The notes: a model not told the origin generated them from the sequence alone. DNA of 48,384 nt from Chara braunii (GCA_003427395.1 BFEA01000204.1:134185-182568); one strand, 5' to 3'; positions 10,405 to 21,422 are shown, numbered from the stretch's first letter. Numbers and translations are program-made.

Positions 10405-10455
10405 CCGGTAGGACCAGTCCGGTTCCGGTTGGGGAGGACCCCCCGGTCCTACCGG
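10405..10455. repeat. 11-bp perfect inverted repeat
   Basis: CCGGTAGGACC (10,405-10,415) is exactly complementary to GGTCCTACCGG (10,445-10,455), with a 29-nt GC-rich loop. It lies just after the poly(A) run. Confidence 0.7.
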
Positions 10456-10800
10456 GTTTTCAGCACTGGTCAGTATCCCGCGAGGCGAAAATGCCCTTAC
10501 CAACGGATAAGACCAATTCTGGACGCAGGCCCTTTGTTTTTTCTTTTCTTTGTTTTTTGTCTTTTCCTGAAAGGGAGTAAGTCAGTTCTTTTTAATACTG
10601 CTTGTCTGAATGCATCTCGATTCGAACTCGGGTCTCCCATTTCAGAAGTGGTGTAGGTGTGCAGACTGTGCTAGGCCCGTTGGTGAATCATCCCGTTCCG
10701 ACTCTGACAGATTCGACACCGAGCTCCACCACTCAGCGCATCCACAAAAGACAAGAGTTGTGGCGGTGTATGTTCCATGTTCAAGGCAAAGACTCAGAGG

Positions 10801-11163
10801 CTCGCCGCACAGGCTGTCAAAACTCAAAGAGTTTCGACAGGTGTCAGAAAAAAATTGAAAGTCAGCGGTCGACAGCTTACCCCCCCTTCGCCACATAGGC
10901 TGTCGAAGGGCAAGGTTTTTGGTCATGGCCAGGCGGACTCCGTCACCTGACAATGCAAAATCGAACGCAATTTTCGAAACGTCGGCGGGCCACTGTCGAA
11001 TTTCCGTCACCTGCAGGCTGGAGGAAACGATTGCTGGAGGGCGGCTGTCGAAAGTATCATTCTGACACTTGTCAAAAAAAATTTGAGCCGCAATTCTTCA
11101 AAAGTCTGTTTGGCGATGCAAAATTGTTGAAAACCTGGTTTTCGACAGCCTGTGTGGCAAGCC
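10801..11163. repeat. Three copies of a CACAGGCTGTC word, one inverted
   Basis: CTCGCCGCACAGGCTGTCAA (10,801-10,820), CGCCACATAGGCTGTCGAA (10,889-10,907) and, on the other strand, GGCTTGCCACACAGGCTGTC (11,144-11,163). The outer two form imperfect inverted ends about 360 bp apart, as in a small MITE-like or foldback element. Internal short words (TTTCGACAG, GACACTTGTC) repeat too. No coding region is convincing. Confidence 0.5.
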
Positions 11164-11179
11164 TCTCATTCTCACTTTG

Positions 11180-12439
11180 CACATTTGGTGAGCGGTCGAG
11201 CTGGACCCCTTATCTTACGGATTCTGACCGCAGGGCCATCAAAACAGCCGCGCAACGTGCAAAATATGGTGGGGGAATCTTTCCACTTTCCAGGTGGAAG
11301 ATACATTCTCATCTGTTGCAAGCCGCCCTCAAGAACGTTCTCATTTTTTTTAGCAAAACCATAAAGGGAAGAACATCTGTCAGTCCTGACATTCTCTGTT
11401 TCTAGCAATAACAGCAACAAGAGAACAGTTTGAGTGCCGAGGACGACACCCTCATCATGACCGTATCGTACCTGAAATTCCGTACATGTACACACACAGG
11501 AGACAATACACACCAACACGGGGACATCCACAGAACACAAACAGTTCTTGGAGGAGTGCAATCCCAAATATTTTTTTTTTCTTCCTGTCCTATTTTTCCT
11601 AGGAAAAGGGGGGGGTGTGCCACCACACCTCGCCACTCTCAAAAATTTCCGATGACAGTCACAACCCCCTATTTTCGGGTTGCGCTGCACTGAGTGCGCG
11701 CGCATGGATGCGTGTGCACTGGGCACCGCACGTGCGCCATGCTCGTGCACGCAGTGGTCTGCATGTATGGTATAAGACTGAATCTGCCACAACAATTATT
11801 CTGTCGATGCAATTCTGTTGATTTTGGAAAGAAAAACTTAAACTCTGAAAAAGTCAAAAAATGGTAAGCTCTCTGAAGAGTCTAAACCACTTTGGGATTA
11901 TGTTAGAGAAGATGAGAGTTGGTGCTTGAAAGCCAAACAAAGGAACACACAGCACGAGAGTGTGGTCCCAAGTTACTTGACATGGAGAATCATTCTCAAG
12001 AACAGAAGATTAAACTAACAAGCATTTAACTAACCAGCATCCATCTGACATTGCAACTTTTTTTTCCCTTTCTCTGAAGCTCTGAACTAAGCTATATTCT
12101 TCTCTCAAATTCTTCCATTACCTACCTACCTACCTATCGCTTCTACTAAGCCTATACGGGGGACCCCTGTGAGCATTGCTACCTCTCCCGATCAAGGGGA
12201 TGCAACTCCCTGATAGGTAGCTTTCAATAGCAAATATGAAGAAGTTGAGGCACTGGCAACTGACATGAAATCAGCACAAAGTGAGAGGCTTCACATCCAG
12301 TGGAGGACACATTGTGCTGAAACATTATGAACAAAAGTGTTCAAGTGACAAAGTGGAAGATGAACATCGCACAGGTAGTGAACTATGCATCTAGATGATC
12401 TAGTGCAAAAGCACAAGTGAATGACAGCAATGAGAATTG

Positions 12440-12440
<1 letters not shown>
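11180..12440. other. Unassigned stretch
   Basis: No gene recognised. There is a T-run (11,571-11,580), a CpG-rich patch (11,690-11,755), a short (TACC)n repeat (12,119-12,134) and several short frames without domain-like content. The 207-codon minus frame at 11,172-11,795 has an irregular, Cys-rich composition and crosses simple sequence, so I do not accept it as a gene. Confidence 0.4.
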
Positions 12441-12442
<2 letters not shown>

Positions 12443-12518
<76 letters not shown>

Positions 12519-12808
12519 NNNNNNNNNNNNNNNNNNNNNNNNNNNNNNNNNNNNNNNNNNNNNNNNNNNNNNNNNNNNNNNNNNNNNNNNNNNNNNNNNN
12601 NNNNNNNNNNNNNNNNNNNNNNNNNNNNNNNNNNNNNNNNNNNNNNNNNNNNNNNNNNNNNNNNNNNNNNNNNNNNNNNNNNNNNNNNNNNNNNNNNNNN
12701 NNNNNNNNNNNNNNNNNNNNNNNNNNNNNNNNNNNNNNNNNNNNNNNNNNNNNNNNNNNNNNNNNNNNNNNNNNNNNNNNNNNNNNNNNNNNNNNNNNNN
12801 NNNNNNNN

Positions 12809-12885
<77 letters not shown>
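12443..12885. repeat. (CA)n(GA)n compound microsatellite with 290-N gap
   Basis: (CA)n at 12,443-12,472 runs into (GA)n, is interrupted by Ns at 12,519-12,808, and resumes as (AG)n to 12,885. The gap size is an estimate from scaffolding. Open frames through it encode only dipeptide repeats. Confidence 0.95.
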
Positions 12886-12889
<4 letters not shown>

Positions 12890-13067
12890 GGGTTTCGCGC
12901 CCGCATTACCGGTCATGAAGAGCAACAAGGACGCCATCGGCAGTCCGTGACGAGTCAATTTCGATGCAGTCCACATGAATGGACAAAGCCAATCGAAATG
13001 CCGCCATCTGTGAATGGAAGGGGAAAACATCAGGTTTCAAAAGCTCAAAAGGAATTACATTTAGAAC

Positions 13068-13187
13068 AAACAACCCAAGGAAACATATAAGTTGAAGAAG
13101 ACAATTTAACATGCAGAATAAACAACCCAAGGAAACATGTAAGTTGAAGAAGACAATTTAGCATGCAGAATAAACAACCCAAAGAGA
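13068..13187. repeat. 52-bp tandem repeat, about 2.3 copies
   Basis: The word AAACAACCCAAGGAAACAT starts at 13,068, 13,120 and (altered) 13,172, with ATAAGTTGAAGAAGACAA between. The period is 52 bp. It lies just downstream of a truncated LINE on the minus strand and may be part of the insertion site. Confidence 0.8.
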
Positions 13188-13204
13188 CGAATATGAATTT
13201 AAAG

Positions 13205-13925
13205 CGAGGATTTAACATATCAGATCATTCTGGCTCTTATTTGCAGTCCTTTTAGGTCCCACCATCGCCACATGGCCAGTTCTTCCCGTGCTTTCTCGAA
13301 GATGTCGGTGTACAGCGAGGACCAGGGATTGTCTACCAGGTTGGTCTCAACGATCTTTAAAGCTGACTCCAGAGCTTGTCTTCTTTGTTTTCTTATAGTA
13401 GCTAGCTTCCTTGAGATCTTAGCCACTGTCTTCGACAAGCTGGAGTAGCTCTCTTGGAACCATGTCCATCGACCGTGTATGGGTAAGCGCGCATCTCTCT
13501 GATTCTGCCAACAGTCATAAACCCCTCCCTGGAAGGTCTGACTCAACAGGAGACAGTTATTCAGTTTATGAAAACTGGCTCCTTTCCTTACAAATTGCTC
13601 AAAAAAAATTGTGAGTTCAATCGGCTTGTGGTCCAGGCCCGGTATGGTGCCACGGGTAGAATTTCTGCTTCCTTGACTGCCCCCATCAATGTCTCTGACA
13701 CCAGAAAGTAGTCTACAAATGAGAAGGCAGTGTGGTGTGCATGATTTTTCTTGACAAGAGTGAAGGCTCTCTTGGTGGGGTGTAGGGTTTTGTAGGGTTC
13801 AACCAGGCTGTGATCCACCAATAACTTTTCAATGGGTATCGCCTCTTGTGTATTATGGATGTTGGATGACTGCGAAATCCGGTCTATGGAGGGGTCTATA
13901 GTGGCATTGCAGTCGCCCACTAAGA
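13205..13925 (-). pseudogene. LINE endonuclease C-terminus and EN-RT linker
   Basis: Minus-strand fragment of a non-LTR retrotransposon ORF2. The 110-codon frame at 13,588-13,920 has GDCNATIDPSIDR (the GDxN motif of APE-type endonucleases) and VDYFLVS. The DHKP catalytic motif is present near 13,620-13,640 but in another frame, so a frameshift separates them. The next frame (13,220-13,546) is the helical linker ending in WWDLKGLQIRARMI, which in the family leads into RT. RT does not follow: the sequence stops at about 13,205. The N-terminal half of the endonuclease is also missing. Confidence 0.75.
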
Positions 13926-15000
13926 TACATGATGAAGAAATCTGATTTTCTAAATTCCTCTGGCGTTAATTTCTACAGTATGAAATTCTAGTCTTTTTCC
14001 TGGTGCGTCATTGCAACTCTCCTCCTCTTCGTGCATCAATGGTTTTTTTTTCTGACGGAAGGTGGGTTGGTGTAGTAGGGGAGAGCTCCACTCTGCAGGG
14101 GCGTCACAAGGCAGGAAGTGAAGCCCTGGAGGGAGTGCGGGCAGATTTAGGGGTGTGCTCTATTCTGGGGCTGGGATGTATTTAGTATTTACACATCCCA
14201 GGGGGGGCAGATTCGGGTAAAGGATGCACAGAGGCACACTTTGGGAGGGAACTGTATGCCTTTGTAGGGTCGGACGGGGAATGTGGGTCTGTCCCATGTT
14301 GGGGCTGAGAGGGGCTGTCTGCAATCTGGGCAATCTGTTTCCGTGGATGCAACGATGGGATAGGTTGGGAAGGAGGGGGGGTGGGGGTGGGGGTGGGGGT
14401 AACCTGTACTACGTACGTGACTGGGAGACAGACGGCTGTCTTTAAAGATCCAGGTCACGCGTAGTATATCACTAATCATGCTATATCAGCTTTCTGTTTT
14501 TTCAGCAATCCTAGGTGAGATCTGGTTTTCCTTCTTATATAGGATTCAGGAGTTCAGAGATGGTAGAACCCTGGCTGATGCCTTCATAGTAGTTGTGTTT
14601 TGCACTCCTGGTCTGCCGATGCCAGAACGACGCTGGCCAGTGCTAGGGTGTAGCCCTATGACCTGTTAGCAGCAGGAGTGTGAGGCATTGTAGAGAGATC
14701 TGGCGATTAGTCGACAGAGGAAGGCAATACAGTGGCGAACTGGGGGCGGCTGCCATGACAGCCAAAGGGGCCGGGTATAGTCTTCGTGGCGAGAACTCGA
14801 CAGCTATGGCTGATTTTGGTTAGGGAGATATTGTCGCTGGGGTGCTCTGTCTGGTATTTCTCATGGATTGTGAGGCCAGGTTTTGCTGATGTACTATAGC
14901 TTTCTACAGTTTTTCACACATTAGCATCATCATCATCATCTTATCCTTAGTTCCTTATCATCAGTATCTTCACGATCATCATTCTGCAACATCAGAGGCA
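13926..15000. other. Unassigned stretch, possibly LINE 3' UTR
   Basis: No coding domain recognised. It precedes a LINE-like 3' end at 15,006-15,224 on the same (plus) strand and may be its untranslated region. It contains a G-run array (14,372-14,399) and an ATC trinucleotide run (14,921-14,940). Confidence 0.35.
14372..14399 (+). repeat. G-run array (G-quadruplex potential)
   Basis: Runs of 5-7 G separated by single T residues (pattern G7-T-G5-T-G5-T-G5). By the usual sequence rule this can form an intramolecular G-quadruplex; no functional context is visible. Confidence 0.75.
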
Positions 15001-15005
15001 TTAGC

Positions 15006-15224
15006 TAAGTTCATGAGGGACGCTGGGCCCGATTCCCAGCACATACTGATCTACCAACTGAATGTTGGATCTCAGGGGACGCTGGACCCACTTTCCATTA
15101 GGTGTAGCTCCCCACCAATAGAGTGGACCCCACTCAAGATAGGTAGGAGTGTATGCACTCATCATCACTCCTATCTGTTGTCGCGGGTAGAATTTTGAAT
15201 TTTCTTTAAAAAAAAAAAAAAAAC
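15006..15224 (+). mobile_element. LINE-like 3' end with poly(A)
   Basis: GGGACGCTGGGCCCGATTCC and a second GGGACGCTGGACCC unit (from about 15,077), followed by CTCCCCACCAATAGA, lead to a poly(A) run (15,209-15,223). Related sequence occurs at 25,345-25,420 (plus, A-tailed), 17,880-17,955 (minus) and at the last bases of the window after the LINE at 45.7 kb. I infer a family-specific 3' terminus. Confidence 0.6.
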
Positions 15225-15265
15225 TTTCATGCAATTATTCTTGAAAAAATATAGTCTCAAATTTA

Positions 15266-16060
15266 ATGAACAATTGTCCCGCAACAAGTTTACAGGACCC
15301 AGAATTTGACCCCGCAGAATGGGCCTGGAAAACCACTTTGGCGGCTACCAGGACAGAGACAAGGACCACTCCACACAAATGGCTACAGACTCAGGAGATG
15401 AGCGGCCAATACACGAGACACACTGGCCCAACGGTGGGAGTGATCTGGGCAGACAGACCGTGATCTCCTGTCAAATCCCGCTCACCATTTGTAATGCTCA
15501 AATTAGAAGTATGCAGTGGCTCACTTACTATTATGCGCTTCCAGTCAATAAGTGGCTAAGCAAACGGGGGTCAGCAGAGGCCAGGAGGCAGTTTGACGAT
15601 ATCTGTGCGATCTGCGACCTGGCCCACTGTCTACTGTTCTGTCCTGGAGCACAGCAGCTGTGGACAAGAGTAGCCCCTGTATGGGTCTCTATCACGGACA
15701 CTCTGTTCATTGAAGACCCGGTCACAAGGGGCTGAGAGGCCCTCCACTTCCGCAGAAATGGCTGCAGATCCTTTACCAAAGACTCCGCCCTCTTAAGCTC
15801 TGGATGATTTGGAAGAGAAGATGAAAGGAGACGATTGACTCGCAAATCACCCCAACGGCTGAAGTGTGGAAGAACCTCATGCAGTCGCTACAGGTAGAAT
15901 ACCAATCGGCCTGGCACAAAACACTCAAGCTTAGCAAGCAGGATCCCACCAAAACGTAGGACATTATAGACAAATTTACCAGGGAACGTCTCGGGCGGGG
16001 GAGACTTGATTCTTTGCAGGGTGAAGCGCCGAGGCTAGTCTGGAAAATCACAGCGCAGAC
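15266..16060 (+). pseudogene. 5'-truncated LINE ORF2 C-terminus (zf-RVT)
   Basis: The fragment starts with LQDPEFDPAEWAW, which aligns by eye with LPLDPEEWQW of the LINE at 46.98 kb. It continues in another frame through IRSMQWLTYYYALPVNKWL to the zinc-binding CAICDLAHCLLFCPGAQQLW (zf-RVT type) near 15,600-15,660. Beyond a stop at 15,733 the frame shifts and readable C-terminal sequence goes on to about 16,060. It lies directly after a poly(A) tail of another LINE, typical of a 5'-truncated insertion. Non-functional. Confidence 0.75.
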
Positions 16061-17096
16061 ACAAGAGGCAAATCACGGGGGAGCGGACGCTTCTCAGGGA
16101 TTCCCCCGCACTCAGTGTGGCCCCGACGTAAGCGGACCAATCCCCGAATCTGACAGGACGAGCGGTAGACAACGGTTTAGGGGCTAAGCACGAGGTTTGG
16201 CCTTTAGGGTTTCAGGGTTAGTACGATCTAAGAGAAGGAGAGAAAATAATAGCAGGAGGATCGGATATAATAGTCGTCGTAAAGAAGACACGAAGTAAGA
16301 CTCTAAGGGGGAAAAAAAGGATTGCAGGAAGCACTAGACAGAAGTTCAGACATCTCCAAGTTCCTTCACAACTATGGTCGCTAGGGTTTAGGGTCTTAGC
16401 AAGATTGACAGTAAGCAGCCAAGCTAGCAGCTCCAGTTCCTAATGCCAATCTGACAGCCAAGAAAAGAAAAGAAAAGGGAAAAAAAACAGAACATCCAAC
16501 CACTGTCACCACATGCATAGGAATTGTAATCTAGACATCCTTTCGATGTGGATATTTTGAAATTTGAAATGATTTTGATGTGTCTGGTGAAACGGCCATT
16601 TCATTGCCGCAAAAAAAAAAAAAAAAAAAAAAGTTGTTCTCCTGATAACTTCTTTTGTTTTTTTTCCAAGTTTTTGCTCTCAAGAATGTGTGGCCGAGAG
16701 AAAAAAAAAAAAAAAGAATGCGTGGCTGAGAGTAGTTCAATTGTCAGGCGCTTTACTGTGAAGGAGCCTCAGCACAGACTGTTGTGGTCCAATCAAAATC
16801 CAATAGACCGTTCTTTTTGGCGGATTTTGAATGCAGTTATAGTACCGTTATACCTTGTAGTGAGGAAGCCTCTTCGAGAATACTGGTGCTTCACCAGCAA
16901 CCTACCCTGACTCTAAGGGACAGACGGTCCTCTCTGTACGAGTAAACCGGTGGGATTTTTGTCAAATTGGCTGTCTTGGAGATGGCTTTGGCAGGTTCTG
17001 ATTGTGAATTTTGAATTTCCTATTTTTGGGTTGAGGTTTCCTGTAGATAAATACGATAGCGGCTAGCCTCTACCTATACGACGAGAGGACAGGTAA
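16061..17096. other. Unassigned stretch with scattered TTTAGGG words and A-runs
   Basis: Possibly the 3' UTR of the preceding LINE. Single GGGTTTAGGG-type words occur at about 16,205-16,220 and 16,382-16,392. Poly(A) runs lie at about 16,611-16,632 and 16,701-16,715. A short open frame (16,548-16,910) crosses both A-runs and is not supported. Confidence 0.4.
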
Positions 17097-17097
17097 G

Positions 17098-17217
17098 CCC
17101 CACTACGGTAGTGGGGTTAGACTTGGCTTCGAGTACTTTTCAACGAGGCCACACTGCGCCCGTGAGATTCTCAGATCGGATTGCAGGGCGTACTCGAATC
17201 CAAGCCTAAAGCCCCAC
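17098..17217. repeat. Nested inverted repeat
   Basis: A perfect hairpin CCCCACTACGGTAGTGGGG (17,098-17,116) overlaps the left arm of a larger imperfect inverted repeat: 17,111-17,136 (GTGGGG...CTTCGAGTAC) pairs with 17,190-17,217 (GTACTCGAATCC...CCCCAC), loop about 53 nt. The two folds compete for the same GTGGGG bases. No gene is attached. Confidence 0.7.
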
Positions 17218-17574
17218 TGGTGAGACGTAGCCCCAGACCCTCGGCCCAGAGTCCCAGACATAGGCATAAAAAAGAAAAAGAACTGGGAAGAGAAAGCAGA
17301 AACATTTGCCTTTCCTTTTCTTATCTTTCACTTTCTAATTCATTGCCCATCGTATCCATGACTGAGGCCGGGGGCTGTGTACCAGCCTCTGTTGAGTTGG
17401 CCCAGTTGGGTTAGCTTCCGGCTGAGTTGGGTTTTTCCAGCGGTGCAATGCATTTCACGGCAGGGGACAGTGGGACACGACCAACACTGCCTGAATTCAT
17501 TGGTTGCCCTTTTTGGTGACAGTATCAGAGGAGGAGAACCGCAGTTATTCTCTCTTTACGGTTCAGGGTTGCAA

Positions 17575-17718
17575 GGGATTATGATTTAGGGTTCACAGTT
17601 TAAGGTTTAGGGGTGCAAGGGTTTAGAATTTAGGGTTTACGGTTCACAGGTTACGGTTTACGGTTTAGGGTTAGGGTTTAGGGTTTAGAGTTTAACGTTA
17701 AGGTTTTAAGGTTTTTGG
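17575..17718 (+). repeat. Degenerate interstitial telomere-type repeats
   Basis: About fifteen variants of the heptamer TTTAGGG (GTTTAGGG, GTTTACGG, GTTCACAG and others) run head to tail, with the least altered units at about 17,665-17,690. TTTAGGG is the standard plant-lineage telomere unit. The array is old and internal, not a chromosome end. Confidence 0.75.
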
Positions 17719-17736
17719 CCACCTATCGACACTTGT

Positions 17737-17960
17737 TCAGCAGGTTGAGCATCCTTTGGTGATTCTTGCGAACTTCATCATTTTCTTCCCCTCTCCCACA
17801 ACGCGTTGATCCAGTTGATGTTCACTATGTCTTTCAAGAGCAGGTCTACCGATTGCGAACGGGCAATCAATGTAAACACTTGGGACGATGGACCCGGTTT
17901 CCAGCAACTGATGCTCCCCACTAATAGATGGAGCCTTTGACCGGGGGACCAATTAAGGAG
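17737..17960 (-). repeat. LINE-like 3' segment, minus orientation
   Basis: On the minus strand, CTATTAGTGGGGAGCATCAG (17,911-17,930 region) is the complement-sense version of the CTCCCCACYAATAG word near 15,106 and 25,384, with similar flanks. A 71-codon frame here has no recognised domain. I treat it as a remnant of the same 3' end family. Confidence 0.4.
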
Positions 17961-18640
17961 GATGCTCTTATCACCTCCCTAAAGGGTACCCCCTGGAGTT
18001 AAAAAAAGAAAAAGAAAGAGTGTGGGCAGCACATGGTATCCATGGGGTCTTTGCAATAGCAGGTACATTGACTGTCAGAAAAAAGAATAGAAAACACTCG
18101 GTTCGCTCAAGGAAAGATGGGTACAACACTGTTGTGCTGTCAAAGGTGTTAGTAAGCAGCAGGTGCACACGGGGCCACATAAGATGGGTTTTATGCATTA
18201 TGTGCCAATTCTGCTTCGGTTTGGGGAGGAATCAGCCATCGAGGGTATGGAACTTAAGATCATCCGGAGCCACAGCCCAAACGCTAAGGGGCGGACTCAA
18301 AGAAAGAGGCCGCGTAGATGACGGGGAAAGAAGAGACTGGCCAGCAGGCTCCCTCTGGTTGCTGTGCAGGAACCTGTATTTTTATATTGTCCATCTGTTG
18401 GAGTGTGTCAGGAGCCGGACCTGTTAAGAATTCTGAAACTTCTTGCTCAACGTAAAGGGAAGGATGTAATTCGTACCAGCAATAACCCAGGGTGTCGATG
18501 GTTAAAACTTAAAAGCATGGAGGTTGCTGGTTCTCCTGTTTGGGTTTTCCAAAATCGAACATAATTGGGAAAAGCTTTTGCTAAAGGATGCGAAGTCGTG
18601 TATTTATAGTGGTGGTTGCTGGTTTATCACTGCCCTTTCG
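17961..18640 (+). other. Unassigned stretch before Penelope-like fragment
   Basis: Plus-strand frames (18,020-18,427 and 18,364-18,564) are partly protein-like (for example EPDLLRILKLLAQRKGKDV) and might be the diverged N-terminus of the element that follows, but I cannot identify them. Confidence 0.3.
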
Positions 18641-18649
18641 CAACAAAGA

Positions 18650-19280
18650 CTAAGACAGATACTAAGACAGCTAACCACATTGCCTTCCTTCAGGCGCCAT
18701 GGAAAAGGAGCGAGCTATATACCTGCACGCTGGATGAATTGGTTGATTTAAATTTTAAACGATAGTCGGATAGTGTTAAATCAATCAGTCAGCGGCATGG
18801 TAAGCAGATCATTGGTGGAATTCTAACAAACGTTTTCAAGCGCAAGTTTGGTATTAACCCGAGATTGAATGTCACCATAAAAATCCCGTTCTGCACTACA
18901 ATTGACAAATGTCAGGTGGACGCGTTGGTGCAACAGTGGGTGAGGGAAAGAATCCCTCCTGAGTCCTTAGCTGACTTGAAAGCTAAGAGGACAAAAGCTG
19001 TTTGGTTGAAGGCCAATTCAGTTGGTGACCTCTTGCATAAACAGAAATCATTCGCACAAGCACAGGGTTTTGACTGTGCTTGTGCAGGATTTAACGTGCG
19101 CTAATTGAAAGGGCATGTAGCAGCTAAGTTGAGTGACGTGGATGGTATTCACCCTTTCTTACTAAATGCGAAGAATGTACCTTTCCCAGGTACCTTCACC
19201 TGCAAAGGGGTATTGAACTGTGCTTGCAATGCTGCACTGGACGGATTGAGGCACTCTGGTTTGGTTGCAGACAACATCTG
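18650..19280 (+). pseudogene. Probable N-terminal part of a Penelope-like element
   Basis: One frame, interrupted by two stops (about 18,764 and 19,102), reads through GGILTNVFKRKFGINPRLNV, KCQVDALVQQWVRERIPPES, KAVWLKANSVGDLLHKQKSF and Cys-rich words (CACAG, CKGVLNCACN). The arrangement (basic and hydrophobic DLL segment followed by CxC motifs) suggests an N-terminal nucleic-acid-binding region of a retroelement. The assignment to the Penelope-like RT at 23.1 kb is by position and orientation: same strand, collinear, with only LINE sequence between. It could instead belong to another retroelement class. Confidence 0.45.
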
Positions 19281-19289
19281 AATTAACTG

Positions 19290-20279
19290 GATGTTGGTTT
19301 GCTGGCCTGGTGTTACGAAGACTCCAGATTGCGTGTTCAGTGAGAGCGGAGGTCCTTTGGACGATATGGAGGGCGCAAAATGATAGGGTCAGACAGGGCG
19401 CTGACATGGCATTCAGTGCACTCCGGGACCGTGCCATGGAGAACATCAGGAACGCCATTGCTGGAGACCTGCATCGGTGCAGGAATGGTGCAGCTGGTGG
19501 ACTATCATCTTTCTGGGCTCGATGAGCCACATATACAGCACTGTTGACAAAAGGTGATCACCCGGTAGAGCAAAAACTTTAGTCAACTTGCAAGATTACA
19601 CAGTGAAAATAGGCTATAAGATAAGGAATAAAACGGCAGATCCTCACCCGGTCATATCAGAAAGACGGATCAAGCACCTAGGCGAGTGGCTCGATAGATG
19701 AAGAAAAGACGACCCGAACGGAACAGTCCGCCCTCTGCAGAATGTGCGAAGACAGCAAAGTGGAATCACTGGTCCATTGCTTGATCGAATACCCCCACGC
19801 AGACAAAATCTGGGAAGCAGTCAAATCAGCCTGGTCTAGGATTTCCCCAAACCCATTCCCAACGCAAGCAGATTACCTACTCACTCTCAGCAAGAGACAA
19901 AGAAGGAAAGGTAGAAGAGGAAGAAACAATTATAACTGATCTGCTACGAAGGGCCGCACTGTGGGTGGTATGGAAATCTAGATGCAAGCAAATGATCAGC
20001 AACCAGACAACAACAAGTGAAGAGGCATGGAAGGAGACGAAGGATATCGTGGAAACGGAAATCAGGGCCCAATGGAAAAGAGAACTAAGGAAACAAGAAA
20101 AACTAACAAACCCCCAAAAAAGGGAGGCGAGCCAAAAATCCTTCGAGAAAAAATGGTTGCTAGGCAAGAAGATAGCTAAAACAAACAAGACGGTCCTAAA
20201 ATTCCAAGATTGGGACAGCACGGATCAGCTTACAGCCATGTCAGACAGAGAAGATCCATCTTCGGCAGAAGATCAATAA
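19290..20279 (+). pseudogene. LINE ORF2 C-terminus (zf-RVT and helical tail)
   Basis: Two readable parts. 19,290-19,525 contains EVLWTIWRAQNDRVRQGADM, like the segment after zf-RVT in other copies. 19,580-20,279 contains IKHLGEWLD, the zinc-binding CRMCEDSKVESLVHCLIEYP (19,737 on), then after a frameshift near 19,915 ALWVVWKSRCKQ and a charged helical tail with EIRAQWKRELRKQ. The order (post-zf-RVT piece before zf-RVT) implies two LINE fragments end to end. The charged tail is also present at 47.66-48.0 kb, so it is a regular part of this family. Confidence 0.7.
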
Positions 20280-21422
20280 CAACGGCTCTAGGAAACGCCC
20301 ATCACACCAAAATTCTAACAGTAAATAACACTTACACACACAGACATTTACAATCGGTTCGACAGTCACGAAATCACAACAAATAGACCATGGTAAACAG
20401 GAAGCTCACTAAAAAGGACAGACCCTCAACAAAAGCACAAACAGACTCAGACGTCCCAAAAGTATTAAAGATAGACCCCAGAAGTCAGTGGTAGAGTTAG
20501 AGGATAAACGACAACAACACAACCAGTGAAAACAATAGTGCCAGTTGATAAATGATAGCAACACAATCAAGAAGCAGAACCCATCCGATGGATACGAAGT
20601 TAGGCCTAAATTAAACCTTAATACCTGCACATAGAACTCAAAGGAGAGGACCGGGGACGGTTAAGTTCTGGGGGAACTAGTACTAAACAGAAGAGTTAAG
20701 TCCTTAGAGGACAAGGAAATACCCCCCCTCAAGACGAGGAAAAACCTAGGGTTTAGGTTTTAAGAGAAGACAAGAGGCAGAAACAACAGGACAGGCAAGA
20801 TATAGAGTATCCACCACCCAAAGAAATGAGGGAAAGAATTATTAGAAGAGGCATTAGATAAAACCCCATAGAGTTTCAGGAGTAGCAACTTCATATGGTC
20901 TTCCCAAACCCCAAGAGGACACCGGCCCAGAGAATTAGAGACGAACAGAAGCGATAGGATATCCCCGAGAGTTCTACAAAAAGAACAGCTTAGGATAGAG
21001 GGCTCCCTCACTTTTTTCATGATTAGCACAAGTTAACCCCTTAGAGGTAGTTCCTTTTATAAACAAACGCCGACAGACCTTTAGAGGCCAGCTCCACATT
21101 TCAGCTCTAGCTCCCATGTCTAGTCGACAGCACTCAGCTGAGAGGAGCTAGGAGCTAGGCGACTCATAGAATCACGAGGTAGTGGAAACAGGCTAACATA
21201 GGCAGGGGTGAGGGGTGGTACATCCTTCCCTACGGAAGTAATCAATGCTGTCCACTCGGGCCTCTCAGCCATAATGGAGAGGAGCATGGTGTGTGTTTTA
21301 TTGTATTCATCTTTGACTTGCCGGGGGAATAGGAACCAGACTGTCGCTCCCCAGAATGGTAGGAGCCAGAACCGAGAGGTTCTGCCTTAAAACTTTTTAT
21401 AAAAAAAAAAAAAAAAAAAAAA
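20280..21422 (+). mobile_element. LINE 3' UTR with poly(A) end
   Basis: About 1.1 kb of noncoding sequence follows the LINE stop. It ends with GACTGTCGCTCCCCAGAATG (about 21,339-21,358), related to the 3' ends at 22,125 and 23,030, and a poly(A) run (21,399-21,421). No promoter or RNA gene seen inside; CCTAGGGTTTAGG at about 20,747 is an isolated telomere-type word. Confidence 0.6.

Noticed and set aside
10204-10580. Poly-Lys / poly-Phe frames
   Set aside because: Translation of a poly(A) run with an N; no protein.
10575-10643. tRNA-like sequence with TTCGAACTCGGG
   Set aside because: A T-arm-like stem can be drawn, but the D and anticodon arms do not fold and the A box is missing.
11172-11795. 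207-codon minus-strand frame
   Set aside because: Composition is irregular and Cys-rich, it crosses simple sequence and an inverted repeat arm, and shows no domain.
12383-13090. Long open frames through the GA microsatellite and N gap
   Set aside because: They consist of dipeptide repeats and unknown residues; artefacts of simple sequence.
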